The notes under the pieces: generated by a model | The model's input: only the letters and a program-made list of their open reading frames with translations | The model's database searches: none | Told to the model about the DNA's origin: nothing | Part shown: positions 58,412-64,000 of the stretch, piece after piece | Position numbering within the stretch: position 1 is the stretch's first letter | Layout: every line of letters begins with the position of its first letter | Translations under genes and position numbers: made by a program | Source: Sesamum alatum | Taxonomy: Eukaryota > Streptophyta > Magnoliopsida > Lamiales > Pedaliaceae | Assembly: GCA_034509735.1 (NCBI GenBank) | Contig: JACGWO010000010.1 | Location: forward strand, 5,903,193 to 5,967,192 | Reading direction: 5' to 3' | Length of the DNA: 64,000 nucleotides

Positions 58412-60320
58412 TTAGTCAACTGGGATAGTTGAAAATACACCACTGCAGTATGTCTTCATTACTCGTAACTTCAACATTTCTCCTAAGCCTCCATCTCTGA
58501 AAGTAACATGAGGTCTAAAATAATGTGAAGTGAATAAGCCAATTTCCTTGACACTGTATACTTCACATATAGAAGCCTCAACATGAGCCTTTTTCTTTAG
58601 CTTCTTCTTTAATATACGTAGAAACCTAAATTTATCACGATAATAGACATCAAATATATTGTAAACATGCATGTAAATCACATGAAATACTTTTACATTA
58701 AACGTAAAATAATATTTACTTCTCAAATGGCTAATCCACTTAGATACGGGGCCTCCAACTCGAGTCTCATATGACAGGTGAATAGTTAGATGCTCTATCG
58801 AGTAAAAAAAAAAAGATAGAGGAAAGTTTTTCTCCAAGCTGCACAAAATGACAACTACATTGTCATCCAATTCCTTCACATTTTCACATCAAGCATAGTA
58901 GAGCATAGTTCTTGGATAGAAAACTAACCTCCCCCAATGTGCTCCAAACAAACTCATGTGGCATCTTGCTAAGGCAATTTGGATCAATTTATACATGAAA
59001 CGTGTCGATTGTTACTCTTCATGCCATACAACTTCAGCTAAGACATGTCCACGCATCTCCTAAGATTAGAAGAGTAGCATGAGGAAACCTCAAGAAACAT
59101 GTCATCTTCTTGTCCTCTGTGCGAGTATAAATGGAATAATGTTGGGTTTACTTTTATCCCTCTCGAGCTTCAGATGGCTGCATGTTTTTTTTTTTTCAAA
59201 TCCTTCTATGTATTGAGATTATCTTTTATCTTTTCCCCCAATTTCCATCTCAGTCCTGAAGATATTTTCGAATATACTCTTCTCAATGTGCACAACATCA
59301 TTGACATATCAAGTCCACGCCCTAGTATGAAAGATCCTAAAAAATACTTCATTCGGTCCACATATGCTCTCATCTGTACCCTAATCGTTGTTTCAACGAA
59401 TCTTCAACCACCCTCTTATATCGCCCCACAAGATGACACATTTCATATTTGGTAGACCTCAATTGTGTAATCTTTATCTATTGTCAATTTTTAGTGAAAG
59501 ACTTCTTATTTCTCCTCTACCAATGATCTGACGGCAGGAACTATCTATAGAAACCAAAGCAACACGCATTTTTGTTGTGTTGTAGGTGGAACCCCATGTA
59601 TCGTCCGCATAGGTTGGACCCCATAATACCAGTGGGCAGGAAAATTGTTCATGATCCACATCGACATTGCACACATCATGAATGCATGATCCATTTCGTG
59701 GTTGTATCTCTGCACATCAACATGCTACAATTGCAGCTCCTTAATCAATGACTGTATGGAGATCCTACGATGTCACGATCATTGCCATTTTGAGTAACTC
59801 TTCATGTATTGCTCGTATAGTGAAAAACCGTCACCACATAGACTTAATCGAACATTTCGAAGCTCCACTATAAAATCTTTATGCTTCATGTCAAAATATT
59901 TTTATGCCTCAACATCTGAAGGATAACACATGAAGTCCTCCTCTATTTGATAACTGACATGCTATGTCATGTGCTTGCCATAATTGCTAAAGCATGCAAC
60001 GCTGTAAGTATGGAGTCAATAGCAAGTACCTCAACATAACATATGCAGACTTTTTCCACCAAAGGTTATTGGTCATTCTTCAGTTTGTACCTCAGGTCCT
60101 TACAAAACTTGCAAAATTCTAACTCAATACCATCATTCCAATACAACATGCAATCATTTTTTCATGCATCAATCTTCTCAACCTAAAAACCCAATTCTGT
60201 TATCAAGTTTTTCGTGTTGTAGTAAGTTAGAAAAAGTGTATGGTCTCAGGGCAATAGCTCATCCACTAGTTGGGGCACCTTACCATAGCATCTCTACATC
60301 ATGTTCTGCTCGGCCTTAAT
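58412..60320 (-). pseudogene. CACTA (En/Spm) TNP2-like transposase
   Basis: Minus strand, broken by many stops but readable in order. The lead zinc-like part is near 60170, followed by a WWKKSAYVMLRY block near 60040. The ELRNVRLSLCGDGFS block lies near 59850. The core end around 59550 includes NNFPAHWYYG. The SNLRRCVDM.LKLYGMKS block is near 59040. The C-terminal domain 58879-58412 has the EHLTIHLSYETRVGGPV and KKAHVEASICEVYSVKE blocks. This order matches plant TNP2 transposases. The CACTA ends were not found, so the element is truncated or its ends are decayed. Confidence 0.85.
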
Positions 60321-60719
60321 ATTCACCAACCTCACAACTACAGATAATTGAGAATAGTTCTTGCAACGATTGTATAACAACTGGCCGTAGCACGTATAAT
60401 GTTGAAAAATCTATTGGATGGCCCCTATATATCATCACTAAATGCTCTACCTTAATAGGAACTAGAACATGCTTCACCAGATGTTGTGGATAAAGGTAAC
60501 ACCTATATGCTTAGTATATGAGTAAAAACAATCTAAATCAGAAACATCAAAAATCATTCCCTTTCTAAAAATTTTAATATTTCAATGCTACAACATGCAC
60601 ACAAAAATTTACAAAAACAAAAATATTAACCTTTCAATATATTATTGTCTCATATTTATAAAGTTATAATTGAATTATTTTTAAAAAAATATTTATTTTT
60701 AATATTTTCAAGATATTAA

Positions 60720-60826
60720 TCAAGCTATCGGGTCTGGGTCTGAGTCCAAAATTTTCTTGGCGGGATGGATTCCAAATTTTGGCAAACTCACTCCAAACTT
60801 GTCCCGTTGTCATCCCTCTCTGTAAG
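60720..60826. repeat. hAT-like element end
   Basis: Ends CTTGTCCCGTTGTCATCCCT, the complement of the AGGGATGACAACGGG end of plant hAT-like elements. Upstream text GGGTCTGGGTCTGAG resembles the right arm of the 61582-63684 element. No left partner. Confidence 0.5.
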
Positions 60827-60889
60827 CACCATTGTCGGATGGTTAATAACCATTTTACATTTTACTCGAATGAAATCGAACATCGAACT

Positions 60890-60890
<1 letters not shown>

Positions 60891-60924
<34 letters not shown>

Positions 60925-60927
60925 TTT
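60891..60927. repeat. (TTTA)n microsatellite
   Basis: Nine to ten perfect TTTA units. Confidence 0.95.
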
Positions 60928-61531
60928 TTTGGTAGAGGTGAATACCAAAAAAAATGTAGCAAAGACCAATAATTTTGTAACTTTAAATCACATTTTGTAA
61001 TCAAGTAAATAATCTCAATTAAATGATGGAGGGCCAATCTAATTGCGGCATCTTATCAGCAATCATGGCTGAAATTTCCACTATACAACTATAAATAGGG
61101 TATTTCTAATAATTTCACACAAGAAGTCAAGTCGGACAACAGAGAAGAAGCCAAATCAGACAACAAGCAATAAGTAAGATGGCAAGCAATATATACTTTA
61201 TTATTAAGGGAGATGAGCCTTTTGGTGTCTCAAATTTTTTAATCTATCATTTTATATTTTTTTAATATTTAATTCAATTTTCTTATTTATCTATCTAACT
61301 TCTCGTACTCTCGCACTATCTTTTCATAATTATTTATTGTTTTTCATTTTCATGCATATTTTTCTATAATATTATATCATTAATTTTTTTATGTCACCAT
61401 TTTCTTATAAATCTAATATTAACTTTGTTATTTTGTATATACTTTAATAAATAATAAATATTTTAAAAATATTTTATTTCAAATAATTAAAAATTATGCG
61501 CACAGACACACATAAAATGCGTCACAAATTA

Positions 61532-61536
<5 letters not shown>

Positions 61537-61564
<28 letters not shown>
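61537..61564. repeat. (TA)n microsatellite
   Basis: About fourteen TA units, directly before the hAT-like element. Confidence 0.92.
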
Positions 61565-61567
<3 letters not shown>

Positions 61568-62880
61568 GGCAGAGATATATCTAGGAATGATAACGGGGCA
61601 GGGTAAGCTAGGGATTTGCCCTGTTTGGAGCGGGTTCAAGTCCTTCACCAGGGGGTTTGGGCCAAGTTTGGGACCGAAAACTCTAAACCTGGTTGATTTC
61701 GGGACGGGTCTTGAGTTTTATTGTAGACCGTCTCGGTTATTTACTTATTTTTTTTATTAGTTATAATTTAATATACTTATATTTAATACTAGTTATTAAG
61801 AACTTATTTTATTAAATCTAAATTTTTAAACAATTTTGCATTGTGAATTTTTGAATATTAATATATTACATATTATCTACTCATTTTTTTCACCATGTAT
61901 ATAAACTAGAATAGAACCCATGCTATCCACGATCTATATCTTTTCTTTTTAAAAAAAAAAGTAAATAAAATCTTTTATAATATATTGCCATATAGAGAAT
62001 CTTACATAAAATAAAATTTTATTGTTAAAAAGAGAAAAAAATAATAACTTCAACTTTTAATCTATTTTGATTATTATATATCTTCTTTTCCTATAAACTA
62101 CTTTCCACTTCAACAATACCTTATATAATTCACTTTTTACATATATCCAATCCTACATAAGATAACAAAAAATAAATAATTAGTTAAATGTATTGTTTGT
62201 ATTATATAAATCATCTTAGATTAAAAAAAATACTATATATGTTAAAGTACATAAACCTAAAATAATATTAATTATTTAAAAAAAAATAAAGCAACTATAT
62301 TATAAATGAATTATAAGAAAGACACTTGAAAGGTAAAAAAAAAAAAGAAAAGAAAGATGGAGCAACTAAAATGTCAATTTACTATCATCAATTTGAACCA
62401 AAAAAGATGCGTAATTACATGAATGAGAAAATAAAATAAATATAAACATAGTATGAGAATTTATTTTATTGTAATAAAAATACATATATAAGGAATTTAC
62501 ATGGAGGGTAAACTAAAGAAAATGCAGTTGAAATTCATATAACTTTTTTTTCTTTTTTTTTTTATCCAATATGTATTGTTTGAACAACCATATTATGAAA
62601 ATATATAGACTTAAAGATTTAAATATATATCACGTTATTAGAGACCTGGGTTAAAATTGAACTTAATTTACAATATAAAATTGAACCAAAAACAGCTTTA
62701 TTATAGTTTATTATAATGCGATGTGTGTGACGTTTTTGTTAAGTCATGATACTGAGGCAGAGTATGAAAAACTTATGATAGCCAACAGGCTACAACAAGA
62801 AGCAGGTGAAACATCCTTCCTTTACCTCTTTGTCCTTTTTCTCCTACATGTTTTGCATAACTGATGCAGGAACTCTTCTT

Positions 62881-62946
62881 ATGAGCAATTTATATTGGTA
62901 AAATTGTAAAATTATGAGCAATTTATATTGGTAAAATTGTAAAATT
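62881..62946. repeat. 33-bp tandem duplication at MITE boundary
   Basis: Two exact adjacent copies (62881-62913 and 62914-62946). Each unit contains the target duplication and the first 17 bp of the MITE end, so it arose after insertion. Confidence 0.93.
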
Positions 62947-63548
62947 GATCTTGTATATATAGGACGATAAATTAGTCCTGTAAGTATAGAATTGGCAACT
63001 TTAATCTTATAAGTTTTAATTAAGTGGTAAGTTTTGGCCTAAAAATTTTTGTCCTTTTGGCCAAAATTCTCAAATTTTAACCGGACAAATTAGGGCCTAG
63101 GGTTCAGGTTGCCAACTGGATTCAACTTAAAGACATGACATCCTACATGGGACTTATGATGATTTTTGAAGCCTTTAAGGGTCTGATGAGCAAGAGATAG
63201 GAGAAAAAACCATTGTTTTCAATCCAATTGAACAGCATGATCTTACCTTTGAATTATTTTTCATCTTTAGCACTAAAACAGAATTTAGGAATGCAATGCA
63301 CAACAATGCAATAAAAATAAGGAGGCATCTGAAAATATGGCAGCATCTACGTAGGATGTCAGGTTCTTTAGTTGAATCCCGTTGGCAACTTGAATCCTAA
63401 GCCCCAATTTGTCCGGCTAAAATTTGAAAATTTTTGGCTGAAAGGACTAAAGTTGCCATTAAATTAAAACTTACAGAACCAAAATTACCAGTCCTATATT
63501 TACAGAACTAATTTTGTCATCCCCTCATATATACATTGCAATTTTGCC
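62930..63548. mobile_element. Mutator MITE related to MULE-1
   Basis: 619 bp. Left GGTAAAATTGTAAAATTG, right GCAATTTTGCC, with arms of about 200 bp. The arms contain GTATATATAGG, AGGGTTCAGGTTGCCAACT and GACATCCTACATGG, the same ordered blocks as the MULE-1 ends. Flanks ATTTATATT and ATTTATATA match at 8 of 9. No coding capacity, so it would have needed the MULE-1 type transposase to move. Confidence 0.88.
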
Positions 63549-63871
63549 ATTTATATATTGAGCTTGATTTAGGAGGGGTTGGGACGGGTCTAGGCCGGGA
63601 TAGAGTACGGGTCTGAATTATTTTAGTCTGGGCAGGTCTTAGGTCAGATGAACTAGCTCTAAACTCGTCTCATTGTCATTTCTAAATATATATCAAACAT
63701 ACAAGAAGCTCTCTCTTGTATAAAAATTAGAGTATGTGACAAGTCTAAATATATAGCGTAATTGGTTAAAAATTACACATAAGAAGAAGGTCATGATTCA
63801 TTATTTTATATACTATACCATTTGCTTTTACAAACTTATCTTAAATTTTCATTAATGATGGAAAAAAATAG

Positions 63872-64000
63872 GGTAAATTACATCTATCTTCCTTCAGATT
63901 TGGCATAATTATAAATACCCCCTGTTGTTTGAAAAATTACAAATACTTCTCTCAGGTTTGTAATTTTTAACCAAAGGGCTAAACTTGACCATTTTGTCCT
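63872..64000. repeat. Left arm of a Mutator-like MITE, cut by window end
   Basis: Starts AGGGTAAATTACATC and continues ATAATTATAAATACCCCC and TTTGAAAAATTACAAATAC, matching the left arm of the 44513-44964 element. The right arm lies outside the window. Confidence 0.65.

Larger units (their letters stand above)
61582..63684. mobile_element. hAT-like non-autonomous element with nested MITE
   Basis: Left TAGGAATGATAACGGGGC and right end GTCTCATTGTCATTTCTA form an inverted repeat with a few mismatches. Both arms have CGGGTC/GACGGG-rich subterminal text (61585-61735 and 63560-63684). Flanking octamers GATATATC and AATATATA match at 6 of 8. No transposase inside. The MITE at 62930-63548 is inserted in the right half. 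Confidence 0.65.

Overview
The window is nuclear DNA of a flowering plant, most likely a eudicot. The species cannot be named from sequence alone. The evidence is one intact intronless bHLH gene of the HECATE type, plant-specific transposon lineages (Tat-type Ty3/gypsy, Ty1/copia, Mutator-like, CACTA, hAT), an endogenous plant pararetrovirus, high A+T content and long microsatellites. Only one host protein gene can be supported: a HEC3-like transcription factor at 8471-9193 on the minus strand. Nearly everything else is transposable-element sequence at different stages of decay, much of it nested.

Layout. 1-3080: gag to reverse transcriptase remains of a Tat-lineage Ty3/gypsy element with an internal 335-bp tandem duplication. 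3090-8460: small inverted-repeat elements (Mutator-like MITEs, a GAGCTC-rich hAT-like piece), microsatellites and unassigned AT-rich DNA. 8471-9560: the HEC3-like gene and its 5' region. 9900-18180: CACTA-type and Mutator-type MITEs, including a 1.8-kb Mutator element with another MITE inside it. 18181-19001: 3' end of one copia element. 19304-24236: a complete but inactivated copia element with both LTRs. 24815-33660: two inverted CACTA fragments flanking a Mutator-like terminal-repeat pair with an exact 10-bp target duplication. Between those repeats lies a nearly full-length pararetrovirus copy on the minus strand, starting at its tRNA-Met primer site.

35240-43809: a second Tat element with protease, RT, two RNase H domains, a deleted integrase, a 29-bp minisatellite, an antisense ORF, a polypurine tract and a 3' LTR that contains a CACTA MITE. 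44040-46263: more MITEs. 47043-52294 and 52663-57911: two neighbouring Mutator-like elements of about 5.25 kb in opposite orientation, each with terminal inverted repeats, a target duplication and a decayed MURA-like transposase. The first also carries a convergent GRF zinc-finger gene. 58412-60320: a decayed CACTA TNP2 transposase. 61582-63684: a hAT-like element holding a 619-bp Mutator MITE whose ends match the 47043 element.

The main theme is one Mutator-like group in autonomous-size and miniature forms side by side, with 8-10 bp target duplications readable at many ends. The most unusual structure is the pararetrovirus enclosed by Mutator-type ends. No element here appears able to make all of its proteins intact. 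The reading frames described as pseudogenes carry stops, frameshifts or deletions.
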